A stretch of 12,617 nt of DNA, taken from assembly GCA_947447385.1 (NCBI GenBank), contig CANFKN010000022.1:1-12617 (forward strand). Direction: 5' to 3'. A program made the translations under genes and the position numbers. This document shows positions 1-7,054 of the stretch, piece after piece (position 1 is the stretch's first letter; every line of letters begins with the position of its first letter). Under the pieces are notes generated by a model, which worked only from the letters and a program-made list of their open reading frames with translations, ran no database searches and was not told the origin of the DNA. Origin of the DNA: Microbacteriaceae bacterium. Its GTDB lineage: Bacteria > Actinomycetota > Actinomycetes > Actinomycetales > Microbacteriaceae.

Positions 1-993
1 ATCAAACAGGCGCTCATAGCGAATGCCAGCCAAATCTGCACCTAAATATGACGCTTGGATGCCTTCGGCTGCCTCATCAGCACTCTCATAACCCAAGTCT
101 TTGGCATAACCGCCTAAGAGGTTCTTGGCCAGAATGTAACGTGCTTCGCCAGCAACGCCACCATCGCCAGCACCGTTCGGGCCGGCTGAAACCACAACGT
201 ATTCAATCTTTGGGCCAACGGCCAATGCAAAGTTAGTAGGGAGCGTCCACGGAGTAGTCGTCCATGCTAAAAACTTTGCACCAGCCAATGACTCGAAGCC
301 GGCTTGACCAGGCAAAACCCCAAAGCTGACGGTGACCGTCTGATCTTGGCGGTTCTTATAGACCTCGTCATCCATGCGAAGTTCGTGGTTTGACAGAGGA
401 GTTTCGCAGCGCCAGCAATATGCCAACACTTTGAAGCCCTCATAGATGAGGCCTTTTTTATAGAGCTCTTTGAAAGCCCATAAAACACTTTCGGTGTATG
501 GAGCGTCGAGGGTCTTGTAGTCATTGTCGAAGTCAACCCAACGAGCCTGGCGTGTGACATAGTCGCGCCATTCGTTGGTGTATTTCAGAACCGATGTGCG
601 GCAATAGTCGTTGAACTTATCAACGCCGAACTTTTCGATTTCTGGGCGGCCCGAAATGCCGAGTTGGCGCTCAGCTTCAACTTCAGCTGGCAAACCGTGG
701 GTGTCCCAGCCGAAACGGCGGTCAACGCGGTAACCCTGCATGGTCTTGAAGCGTGGCACAGCATCTTTGGCGTAACCGGTTAGTAGGTGGCCGTAGTGCG
801 GCAGGCCATTTGCAAAAGGAGGCCCGTCATAAAAGACAAACTCGGGTGCATCAGCGTCGCGGCGCTGGTCAATGCTCGCCTGAAAAGTGTTATCGCTTTT
901 CCAGAAGGCCAGAATTCCCTCTTCAACCTTCGGAAAACTCGGGCTTGGGTTGACTCCCTCGCGCGCAGCATCTTGGTTGTTTTTTGGGTACAT
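1..993 (-). CDS. ileS: Isoleucyl-tRNA synthetase, type 2 (eukaryote-like), 5' part only
   Basis: Class I synthetase that charges tRNA-Ile with isoleucine in the cytoplasm. The reading frame is open from the ATG at 993 to the window edge (331 codons, C-terminus missing). The Rossmann-domain HIGH motif is HYGH at residues 66-69, preceded by DGPPFANGLP and followed by RRFGWDTHGLPAE (92-104). The start of the CP1 editing domain shows AWTTTPWTLPTN (243-254). The GLPHYGH and RFGWDTHGLP wording is that of the eukaryote-like IleRS family (IleRS2) rather than the E. coli-like family (IHIGH, PGWDCHGLP). That family is known for low sensitivity to mupirocin; sensitivity here is not testable from sequence. 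The start is preceded only by a weak purine stretch. It is transcribed divergently from valS, 85 bp away. The KMSKS loop and anticodon-binding domain lie outside the window. Confidence 0.96.
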   Translation of the reverse strand, partial: MYPKNNQDAAREGVNPSPSFPKVEEGILAFWKSDNTFQASIDQRRDADAPEFVFYDGPPFANGLPHYGHLLTGYAKDAVPRFKTMQGYRVDRRFGWDTHGLPAEVEAERQLGISGRPEIEKFGVDKFNDYCRTSVLKYTNEWRDYVTRQARWVDFDNDYKTLDAPYTESVLWAFKELYKKGLIYEGFKVLAYCWRCETPLSNHELRMDDEVYKNRQDQTVTVSFGVLPGQAGFESLAGAKFLAWTTTPWTLPTNFALAVGPKIEYVVVSAGPNGAGDGGVAGEARYILAKNLLGGYAKDLGYESADEAAEGIQASYLGADLAGIRYERLFD

Positions 994-1078
994 GTTTAGC
1001 TTTCTGTGGCGGCTCGAGCAATTGATTTCAAAAGTCAATGTTAACCTTATACAGTCTAAATTTCTGGAGAGTTTTCGA
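994..1078. promoter_or_regulatory. Divergent promoter region between ileS and valS
   Basis: This 85-bp AT-rich spacer separates two divergently transcribed synthetase genes and must hold both promoters unless they lie inside the coding ends. A TATACA hexamer at 1048-1053 is a possible -10 for valS, about 25 bp ahead of its start, but no well-spaced -35 is convincing. The valS ribosome-binding site is clear: GGAGAG at 1066-1071, seven bases before the GTG start. No T-box-like leader fits in this length. Confidence 0.4.
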
Positions 1079-3715
1079 GTGACTAACACAAGCCCTGCGC
1101 CAAAACCAAACTATCTTGCACCTGCCACCACCCCTGAGAAGGCTGGTGTCGAAGGCCTTGAGCAAAAGTGGGGTCTAGTTTGGCAAAACGATGGCACCTA
1201 TCGCTTCGACCGCGGCGTCAGTCGCGAGCAGGTTTATTCGATCGATACTCCCCCGCCAACTGTGTCTGGTTCATTGCACGTTGGTCACGTTTTTAGCTAC
1301 ACCCACACTGACGTGGTGGCTCGTTTCAAGCGCATGAGCGGCTTTGAAGTTTTCTACCCTATGGGCTGGGATGACAACGGTTTGCCAACCGAGCGACGCG
1401 TTCAGAACTACTTCGGCGTTCGTTGCGACCCAACCTTGCCTTATGTTGAAGGTTTTGAGCCACCGTTTGAGGGTGGCGATAACAAGAGCAGCAAGGCTGC
1501 CGATCAGATCGCGATTTCGCGTCGCAACTTCATTGAACTTTGCGTGAAGCTAACCACCGAAGATGAGAAGCAGTTCGAAGCCCTTTGGCGTCAACTTGGC
1601 GCTTCGGTTGACTGGGACCAGACCTATCAGACCATTTCACCGAAAGCTCAGGCTGTTTCGCAGCAGGCATTTTTGAATAACCTAGCCCGCGGCGAGGCCT
1701 ACCAGTCGATGGCACCAACGCTTTGGGATGTCACATTTAGAACCGCTGTTGCCCAGGCTGAGCTTGAAGATCGCGAACAGCCAGGCGCTTATCACCGCCT
1801 CGGCTTCAACGCTGACCCAACACTTGTTGAAGGTGGCAAGGTTTTCATCGAGACCACCCGCCCAGAGCTCTTGGCAGCCTGTGTAGCTTTGGTGGCACAC
1901 CCTGACGACGCTCGCTATCAGGGTCTTTTTGGCAAGACCGTGCGAACTCCGCTGTTCGACGTTGAGGTTCCTGTGGTCGCTCACCGCCTCGCCCAAATCG
2001 ATAAGGGCTCTGGCATCGCCATGATTTGTACGTTCGGCGATGTGACCGACGTCATTTGGTGGCGCGAGCTTGACCTGCCAAACCGCGCAATTATTGGCTG
2101 GGATGGTCGCATTCTCAGCGAAATGCCTGACGTTATCACCAGTGAAGCTGGCGTTGCGGCATGGGATGCCATTGCTGGCAAGACCATCTTCTCGGCCAAG
2201 CAGGCAATTGTTGAACTTTTGCAGGCCTCTGGCGAGATGGTTGGCGAACCAAAGCCAATCACCCACCCAGTCAAGTTCTTTGAAAAGGGCGACAAACCAC
2301 TCGAGATTGTTTCGACTCGCCAGTGGTACATCAAGAATGGTGGACGTGACGCTGAACTTCGGGCTCGTTTGATTGACCTGGGCAAGGGCCTGAACTTTGT
2401 TCCTGACTTTATGCGCGTTCGCTATGAAAACTGGGTCAATGGTTTGACCGGCGACTGGTTGATTTCGCGCCAACGTTTCTTCGGTGTGCCGATTCCGGTT
2501 TGGTATCCTCTTGATTCAAACGGTGACATTGTCTATGACTCACCTTTAGTGCCAGCTGCTGCTGACCTGCCGATTGACCCATCGAGCGATGTTCCTGGTG
2601 GATACACCGAGGCTCAACGCGGTGTGGCAGGTGGCTTTATCGGCGAAGTTGACATTATGGACACCTGGGCGACCTCATCGCTCACCCCTCAGCTTGCCGG
2701 CGGCTGGTTGGCCGACCCAGAGCTTTACAACTTGGTTTACCCCTATAGCCTTCGCCCACAGGGTCAAGACATCATTCGCACTTGGTTGTTCTCAACCGTG
2801 CTGCGTGCTGAGCAAGAAACTGGCCAGTTGCCTTGGGCTAATGCCGCAATTTCTGGTTGGATTCTCGACCCAGACCGCAAGAAGATGTCGAAATCGAAGG
2901 GCAACGTTGTTACGCCGACAGACCTTTTGGTCGAACACGGCTCTGACGCCGTTCGCTACTGGGCTGCCTCGGCTCGCCTCGGCACCGACGCAGCCTTCGA
3001 CACCGGTCAGATGAAGATCGGTCGTCGTTTGGCGCTCAAGGTCTTGAATGCCGCAAAGTTCGTTCTTTCATTTGAAGCTCCTGCGATTGATGCAACTGTT
3101 AGCGAACCGATCGACCAGAGCTTGCTTTTGGGTTTGGCCGATGTCGTGCGCGACGCAACTGCAGCGTTTGAGAATTATGACCACACCCGTGCTCTAGAAC
3201 TCACCGAGCAGTTCTTCTGGAACTTCACCGACAACCACCTCGAGCTAGTCAAAGACCGAGCCTATGGTCAGGGCGGCACCACCGCCGAAGGCCAGGCATC
3301 AGCTGTTCTTGCGCTTCGACGCGCTCTGCACGCGCTGTTGCGCCTGCTAGCGCCGTTCTTGCCATACGCCACCGAAGAGGTTTGGTCTTGGTGGCAAACC
3401 GGTTCGATTCACCGAACGTCTTGGCCAACCGCCGACGAGTTCGCTGGCGACCTTGACGCGAGCAACCACGGGCTGATTGATCTAGCAAAGGTTGCCCTGT
3501 TTGGCGTTCGCAAAGCCAAGAGTGATGCCAAGGTTTCAATGCGTGCAGAAGTTGTTTCGGCAACACTCCAGGCTCCAGCGGCTGTGCTCTCAAGCGTTCG
3601 CCTATTTGAGCAAGACCTTCGTGCCGTTGGTCACATTGCAGACCTTGCACTAGCAGAGGCCGACGAGCTTGCCGTGGTTGACGTTGTGCTGGCTGAGGTG
3701 CCGGCCGCCGAATAG
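1079..3715 (+). CDS. valS: Valyl-tRNA synthetase, type 2
   Basis: Class I synthetase charging tRNA-Val and editing mischarged threonine. The product is 878 residues. The HIGH motif is HVGH at 67-70 within the PPPTVSGSLHVGH block, followed by GWDDNGLPTERRVQ. The KMSKS loop is exact at residues 602-606 (bases 2882-2896). The DDNGLPTERRVQNYFGVRCDP wording and the end at residue 878 without an obvious long coiled-coil arm fit the 'type 2' (archaeal/rickettsial-like) bacterial ValRS family. The frame stays open upstream to an ATG at 887, but that extension runs antisense through the ileS start. I therefore choose the GTG at 1079, which has GGAGAG seven bases upstream. It is followed by a probable hairpin terminator and a convergent gene. 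Confidence 0.96.
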   Translation: MTNTSPAPKPNYLAPATTPEKAGVEGLEQKWGLVWQNDGTYRFDRGVSREQVYSIDTPPPTVSGSLHVGHVFSYTHTDVVARFKRMSGFEVFYPMGWDDNGLPTERRVQNYFGVRCDPTLPYVEGFEPPFEGGDNKSSKAADQIAISRRNFIELCVKLTTEDEKQFEALWRQLGASVDWDQTYQTISPKAQAVSQQAFLNNLARGEAYQSMAPTLWDVTFRTAVAQAELEDREQPGAYHRLGFNADPTLVEGGKVFIETTRPELLAACVALVAHPDDARYQGLFGKTVRTPLFDVEVPVVAHRLAQIDKGSGIAMICTFGDVTDVIWWRELDLPNRAIIGWDGRILSEMPDVITSEAGVAAWDAIAGKTIFSAKQAIVELLQASGEMVGEPKPITHPVKFFEKGDKPLEIVSTRQWYIKNGGRDAELRARLIDLGKGLNFVPDFMRVRYENWVNGLTGDWLISRQRFFGVPIPVWYPLDSNGDIVYDSPLVPAAADLPIDPSSDVPGGYTEAQRGVAGGFIGEVDIMDTWATSSLTPQLAGGWLADPELYNLVYPYSLRPQGQDIIRTWLFSTVLRAEQETGQLPWANAAISGWILDPDRKKMSKSKGNVVTPTDLLVEHGSDAVRYWAASARLGTDAAFDTGQMKIGRRLALKVLNAAKFVLSFEAPAIDATVSEPIDQSLLLGLADVVRDATAAFENYDHTRALELTEQFFWNFTDNHLELVKDRAYGQGGTTAEGQASAVLALRRALHALLRLLAPFLPYATEEVWSWWQTGSIHRTSWPTADEFAGDLDASNHGLIDLAKVALFGVRKAKSDAKVSMRAEVVSATLQAPAAVLSSVRLFEQDLRAVGHIADLALAEADELAVVDVVLAEVPAAE

Positions 3716-3735
3716 CGCGACTAGAAGTTCAAACT

Positions 3736-3777
3736 AAAGAACCCGAGCACTGCAGCGATTGCGGTCTCGAGGTCTTT
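3736..3777. terminator. Probable bidirectional intrinsic terminator, valS / zinc-ribbon gene
   Basis: An imperfect stem pairs 3736-3747 with 3766-3777 (10 of 12 positions pair, loop of 18). It is followed on the plus strand by a T-rich TTTTCTT run and on the minus strand by TTCTTTAG. It sits in the 95-bp gap between two convergent genes, so it could end both transcripts. The mismatches inside the stem and the large loop keep confidence moderate. A further imperfect inverted repeat (GACTAG at 3719-3724, CTAGTC at 3811-3816) brackets it. Confidence 0.5.
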
Positions 3778-3810
3778 TCTTGAGGTTTGGCCTAAGTCTT
3801 GTTTCAAGAG

Positions 3811-4281
3811 CTAGTCTGACTTGTGAATCTCAGACCAGCCGACGATGCTCGAAACTATCAAGCCGATAACGAGAATCACACCTCCGAGAATTTGCCAACC
3901 CCAGATCGGTTCACATTGTTGCTGGTTAGCGAGGCACTGCTGAAAATTGGGGCTGCCGATGTTGTATAAGAAAATACCGGTTGTGGTAAAACCCAACTGA
4001 TAGAAGACAAACAAAACGAACGCACGCACAGCATGCTTTGTTTTGCGTGTGTTTTGCTCAATCTGCTCAGACACTCGAAGCAAGCTATTAATTGATACCT
4101 CGACTGGTTGCGATGAATCCGCGATGCGGTCACGAATGAAGCCCCGGTCGTTAGACGCATCGCGTTTTTGGAATTGAACCTGCGGTTTCATCGCCTCGTC
4201 TGGTCGACAGTCAGGGCAGGCACTGTACTCAGAATTGCGGTAGCTAAAGCTACACTGCGGGCAAAAGGTTATTTCAGACAA
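3811..4281 (-). CDS. Small zinc-ribbon protein with two membrane segments, unknown function
   Basis: I do not recognise a named family. The 156-residue product starts with a short zinc-ribbon-like knuckle: C7-P-Q-C10 and C22-P-D-C25. A charged linker of about 55 residues follows, then a hydrophobic segment (about 85-107), a short loop with two further cysteines (C116, C123), a second hydrophobic segment (about 128-148) and a short charged tail. The predicted topology puts the zinc ribbon and the tail in the cytoplasm. The start is TTG at 4281, with a G-rich GGGGGA just upstream and an in-frame stop eight codons further up (4308-4306), which limits alternatives. It begins 29 bases after the clpX stop on the same strand, so it is probably the last gene of the clp operon. 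Whether it has a role in proteolysis is unknown. Confidence 0.75.
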   Translation of the reverse strand: MSEITFCPQCSFSYRNSEYSACPDCRPDEAMKPQVQFQKRDASNDRGFIRDRIADSSQPVEVSINSLLRVSEQIEQNTRKTKHAVRAFVLFVFYQLGFTTTGIFLYNIGSPNFQQCLANQQQCEPIWGWQILGGVILVIGLIVSSIVGWSEIHKSD

Positions 4282-4310
4282 TGTTCCCCCGTTTTGTTTA
4301 GTTGCTTAGG

Positions 4311-5585
4311 CTAGGCGCTCTTTGACTGCTTCAGAGTTTTGAAGGCGACCAATCTTGGCTCGCCGCCGTTAATCACTACGTCTTTAGTGATTACCACTTT
4401 GCAAGCATTTGGGTTGCTCGGAATATCGAACATGATTGGCCCGAGGGTCTCTTCGAGAATCGCTCTCAAACCACGAGCACCAGTTTCGCGCTCGATGGCA
4501 AGGTCAGCCATAGCAACAAGTGCATCCTTTTCGAAGTCGAGTTCAAAGCCGTCGAGTTCGAACATTCGCTGGTATTGCTTGACCAGTGCGTTTTTAGGCT
4601 CGGTGAGAATCTGCATCAGTGATGTGCGGTCTAGCGGCGTAACGTTTGCGATAACCGGTAGGCGGCCAATGAACTCTGGAATTAGACCGAACTTGCGAAG
4701 GTCTTCTGGCTGAACTTGGCTATATGGATCAACTTCAGTTGATTTGTCGCGAATCTCAGAGCCAAAACCAATGCCTTTTTTGCCAACGCGACTTGCCACG
4801 ATGTCTTCGATGCCGGCAAAGGCTCCAGCAACAATAAACAACACGTTGGTGGTATCGATCTGAATGAACTCTTGCTGTGGGTGTTTGCGACCGCCCTGAG
4901 GTGGCACAGAGGCGACAGTGCCCTCAAGAATCTTGAGAAGGGCCTGCTGCACACCTTCGCCAGAAACGTCACGAGTGATAGAAGGGTTTTCGGCTTTGCG
5001 CGAGATCTTGTCAACCTCATCGATATAGATGATTCCCTGTTCAGCGCGCTTAACGTCATAGTCAGCGGCTTGCAAAAGTTTCAAAAGAATATTTTCAACG
5101 TCTTCGCCCACATAACCGGCTTCAGTTAGCGAGGTTGCATCTGCAACGGCAAACGGAACGTTTAGGCGCTTGGCTAAGGTCTGGGCGAGATATGTCTTGC
5201 CACAACCGGTTGGGCCAATCATGAGGATGTTCGATTTGGCAATCTCGATTGCGTCGTGAGCCTTGCCCGCTGTGGTCAGTGTGCCACTAGAACGAATTCT
5301 TTTGTAGTGGTTATAAACGGCCACCGACAGGGCACGCTTTGCCTGCTCTTGGCCAATCACGAACTCATCAAGAAAAGCGAAAATCTCTTTAGGCTTTGGC
5401 AGCTCGATTTCTTCAACCGGGGCTGCGCTTGAATCACGTTCTTCTTCGACGATTTCAACGCAGAGCAAAACACATTCGTTGCAGATGTAAACCTGCGGCC
5501 CAGAAATAAGTTTGTCAACCTGTTTGCGGCTCTTATTGCAGAACGAGCACTTTAAGAGCTCCCCTGAATCACCAAGTTTTGACAT
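4311..5585 (-). CDS. clpX: ClpX, AAA+ unfoldase subunit of the ClpXP protease
   Basis: Hexameric ATPase that recognises, unfolds and threads substrates into the ClpP chamber. At 424 residues it has the usual length. Visible in order: N-terminal zinc-binding domain with C13, C16, C35 and C38; Walker A GPTGCGKT at 124-131; pore-1 loop GYVG at 157-160; Walker B IIYIDE at 185-190; RKH pore loop at 233-235; the ClpP-docking IGF tripeptide at 272-274; arginine finger in GRLP (R308); sensor 2 in GARGLR (369-374, R371). All key residues are present. The ATG start has only a weak GAG-containing ribosome-binding site. It lies 89 bp downstream of clpP2 in the same direction, close enough for co-transcription, and carries a small hairpin before its start. 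Confidence 0.98.
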   Translation of the reverse strand: MSKLGDSGELLKCSFCNKSRKQVDKLISGPQVYICNECVLLCVEIVEEERDSSAAPVEEIELPKPKEIFAFLDEFVIGQEQAKRALSVAVYNHYKRIRSSGTLTTAGKAHDAIEIAKSNILMIGPTGCGKTYLAQTLAKRLNVPFAVADATSLTEAGYVGEDVENILLKLLQAADYDVKRAEQGIIYIDEVDKISRKAENPSITRDVSGEGVQQALLKILEGTVASVPPQGGRKHPQQEFIQIDTTNVLFIVAGAFAGIEDIVASRVGKKGIGFGSEIRDKSTEVDPYSQVQPEDLRKFGLIPEFIGRLPVIANVTPLDRTSLMQILTEPKNALVKQYQRMFELDGFELDFEKDALVAMADLAIERETGARGLRAILEETLGPIMFDIPSNPNACKVVITKDVVINGGEPRLVAFKTLKQSKSA

Positions 5586-5598
5586 ATCTCAACTTTAT

Positions 5599-5611
5599 TG
5601 GCGAAACGCCA
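5599..5611 (-). other. Small hairpin in the clpX leader
   Basis: TGGCG and CGCCA (5-bp arms, 3-base loop) form a perfect small hairpin 13 to 25 bases upstream of the clpX ATG, in the gap between clpP2 and clpX. No U-tract follows, so it is not a convincing terminator. It may influence translation initiation or RNA processing, or be chance. Confidence 0.3.
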
Positions 5612-5674
5612 CAATAGACGGCATTGAAATCGCAACGTTTGGTGTGGCGAATCGAAACCTGGTTGTGAAGAAAT

Positions 5675-6304
5675 TTAAGCGATGGCGTTTTTGCGAGAGG
5701 TCAAAACCTGGTCAATAAGACCATATTCCAAAGCCTCAGGTGCGGTGAGAATCTTGTCGCGATCAATGTCGCGGTTAACTTCTTCGACGCTGCGCTTTGA
5801 GTGCTTCGAAATGGTTTCTTCAAGCCAGGTGCGCAAACGCATGATTTCTTTTGCCTGAATTTCGATGTCAGAAGCCTGACCGCGACCTGCGTCACCGGTT
5901 GATGGCTGGTGAATCAAAACGCGAGCATTTGGCAGAGCCAAGCGCTTGCCAGGTGCGCCAGCAGCTAGCAACACCGCGGCGGCCGAAGCAGCCTGACCCA
6001 GACAAACAGTCTGAATCTGAGGGCGAATATATTGCATGGTGTCATAGATCGCGGTCATCGCGGTGAACGAGCCACCAGGTGAGTTGATATACATCGTGAT
6101 GTCGCGGTCTGGGTCTTGGCTTTCTAGAACCAATAGCTGGGCCATAACATCATCGGCAGATGCGTCATCAACCTGAACACCCAAAAACACGATGCGGTCT
6201 TCAAAAAGCTTGTTGTATGGGTCTTGGCGCTTGAAACCATAAGAGGTGCGCTCTTCAAAGCTCGGCAGAATGTAGCGAGACTCTGGTGAAATGAAGTTGT
6301 TCAT
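5675..6304 (-). CDS. clpP: ClpP2, serine peptidase subunit of the Clp protease
   Basis: One of two ClpP paralogues. In actinobacteria ClpP1 and ClpP2 form a mixed tetradecamer of two heptameric rings. I use the ATG at 6304 (209 residues) because AAGGG lies eight bases before it; a TTG two codons further up would sit only two bases from that site. The catalytic triad is S107 (in QAASAAA), H132 (in IHQP) and D183 (in DRDKI). The N-terminus is about 20 residues longer than that of the neighbouring paralogue and contains FEERTSYGFKRQDPYNKLFEDRI-type sequence typical of actinobacterial ClpP2. It starts 11 bases after the clpP1 stop, and its ribosome-binding site overlaps that stop codon, so translation is probably coupled. 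clpX follows. Confidence 0.96.
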   Translation of the reverse strand: MNNFISPESRYILPSFEERTSYGFKRQDPYNKLFEDRIVFLGVQVDDASADDVMAQLLVLESQDPDRDITMYINSPGGSFTAMTAIYDTMQYIRPQIQTVCLGQAASAAAVLLAAGAPGKRLALPNARVLIHQPSTGDAGRGQASDIEIQAKEIMRLRTWLEETISKHSKRSVEEVNRDIDRDKILTAPEALEYGLIDQVLTSRKNAIA

Positions 6305-6315
6305 AGTCAAAACCC

Positions 6316-6897
6316 TTACTTGGTTCCCACGCCAGTGGTGCTGGCGGCATATTTCTGAATGTGATCGATGAAGCCATATTCAAGTGCTTCTTCGGCTGTG
6401 AACCAACGGTCGCGGTCGCCATCTTGCATGACCTGTTCAAGTGTCTTGCCGGTTGCTTCAGCTGTGATGGCTGCAAGCTGCTTCTTCATCGAAGTGATGA
6501 GTTCAGCCTGAGTTTGAATGTCTGAGGCAGTGCCGCCAAAGCCACCGTGTGGCTGGTGCAGCAAGACACGAGTGTTTGGCGTGGCATAACGCTTGCCTTT
6601 GGCGCCGGCTGAAAGCAAGAACTGCCCCATCGATGCGCACATGCCAATGCCCACGGTCACAACATCGTTCGGAACATACTGCATGGTGTCATAAATGGCC
6701 ATGCCAGCAGTGATCGAGCCGCCCGGCGAGTTGATGTACAAGAAGATGTCTTTAGTTGAGTCTTCGGCAGCCAACAAAAGCATCTTTGCGCAAATCTCGT
6801 TGGCATTGTCGTCACGAACATCACTGCCCAACCAAATAATGCGGTCTTTTAGCAGTCGATCAAAAGTGTTCGATGGCATCTGTGCGCGTTCTGACAT
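6316..6897 (-). CDS. clpP: ClpP1, serine peptidase subunit of the Clp protease
   Basis: First gene of the clpP1-clpP2-clpX transcription unit. The 193-residue product has the complete ClpP triad: S89 (in GMCASMGQF), H114 (in LLHQPHGG) and D163 (in DRDRWF). The YINSPGGS loop (54-61) and the HQPHGG...ASDIQ handle region are also present. The ATG at 6897 has a strong ribosome-binding site, GAGGAG at 6911-6906, with eight bases of spacing. In actinobacteria this type pairs with ClpP2, and peptidase activity generally needs both. A candidate ClgR operator lies about 80 bp upstream and a terminator separates this unit from tig, so it probably has its own regulated promoter. A TATCTT at 6939-6934 could be its -10, with no good -35. 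Confidence 0.96.
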   Translation of the reverse strand: MSERAQMPSNTFDRLLKDRIIWLGSDVRDDNANEICAKMLLLAAEDSTKDIFLYINSPGGSITAGMAIYDTMQYVPNDVVTVGIGMCASMGQFLLSAGAKGKRYATPNTRVLLHQPHGGFGGTASDIQTQAELITSMKKQLAAITAEATGKTLEQVMQDGDRDRWFTAEEALEYGFIDHIQKYAASTTGVGTK

Positions 6898-6966
6898 TTG
6901 TGGTGCTCCTCAACAAATCTAGGTTTCTACTCAAAGATACTTGCACCTAGCCACAAATCTTGGATG

Positions 6967-6984
6967 TGTTCGCCATGGGCAAAT
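6967..6984. promoter_or_regulatory. Candidate ClgR-type operator upstream of clpP1P2
   Basis: The near-palindrome GTTCGC-CATGG-GCA (6968-6981) matches the GTTCGC-N5-GCG motif described for ClgR, the activator of clp genes in Streptomyces and Corynebacterium, at eight of nine fixed positions. Its centre is about 78 bp upstream of the clpP1 ATG and about 39 bp upstream of a TATCTT hexamer (6939-6934) that could be the -10. That geometry would suit an activator replacing a poor -35 box. Motif and placement are seen; regulation by a ClgR protein is inferred. Confidence 0.45.
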
Positions 6985-7017
6985 AAAAAGGTCTAAGCCA
7001 GTGGCTTAGACCTTTTT
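6985..7017. terminator. Strong bidirectional intrinsic terminator between tig and clpP1
   Basis: A perfect 15-bp inverted repeat: AAAAAGGTCTAAGCC, a three-base loop, then GGCTTAGACCTTTTT. It ends in a U-run in either direction. It lies 37 bases past the tig stop and is correctly placed to end the tig transcript, isolating clpP1P2-clpX from it. It directly abuts the ClgR-like site. Confidence 0.93.
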
Positions 7018-7054
7018 GGTGAAGGCTTGAGTGTTAGTAGCCTCTTTGAAACTA

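Noticed and set aside
887..1078. N-terminal extension of valS from an ATG at 887
   Set aside because: It runs antisense through the start of ileS and has no resemblance to ValRS; the GTG at 1079 has a good ribosome-binding site and gives the normal family start.
1682..2473. 263-codon open frame antisense to valS
   Set aside because: It lies entirely inside a firmly identified gene on the other strand, has no recognisable motif, and is explained by valS codon use.
3249..3650. 133-codon open frame antisense to the valS 3' end
   Set aside because: Low-complexity, arginine- and glutamine-rich translation typical of a shadow frame; the plus strand encodes the ValRS anticodon-binding domain.
3796..3810. 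Small hairpin TCTTG-TTT-CAAGA as terminator of the zinc-ribbon gene
   Set aside because: Only five pairs and no U-run in either direction; the larger hairpin at 3736-3777 is a better candidate.
6305..6310. TTG start for clpP2 two codons upstream of the chosen ATG
   Set aside because: It would leave only two bases between AAGGG and the start; the ATG at 6304 has eight.
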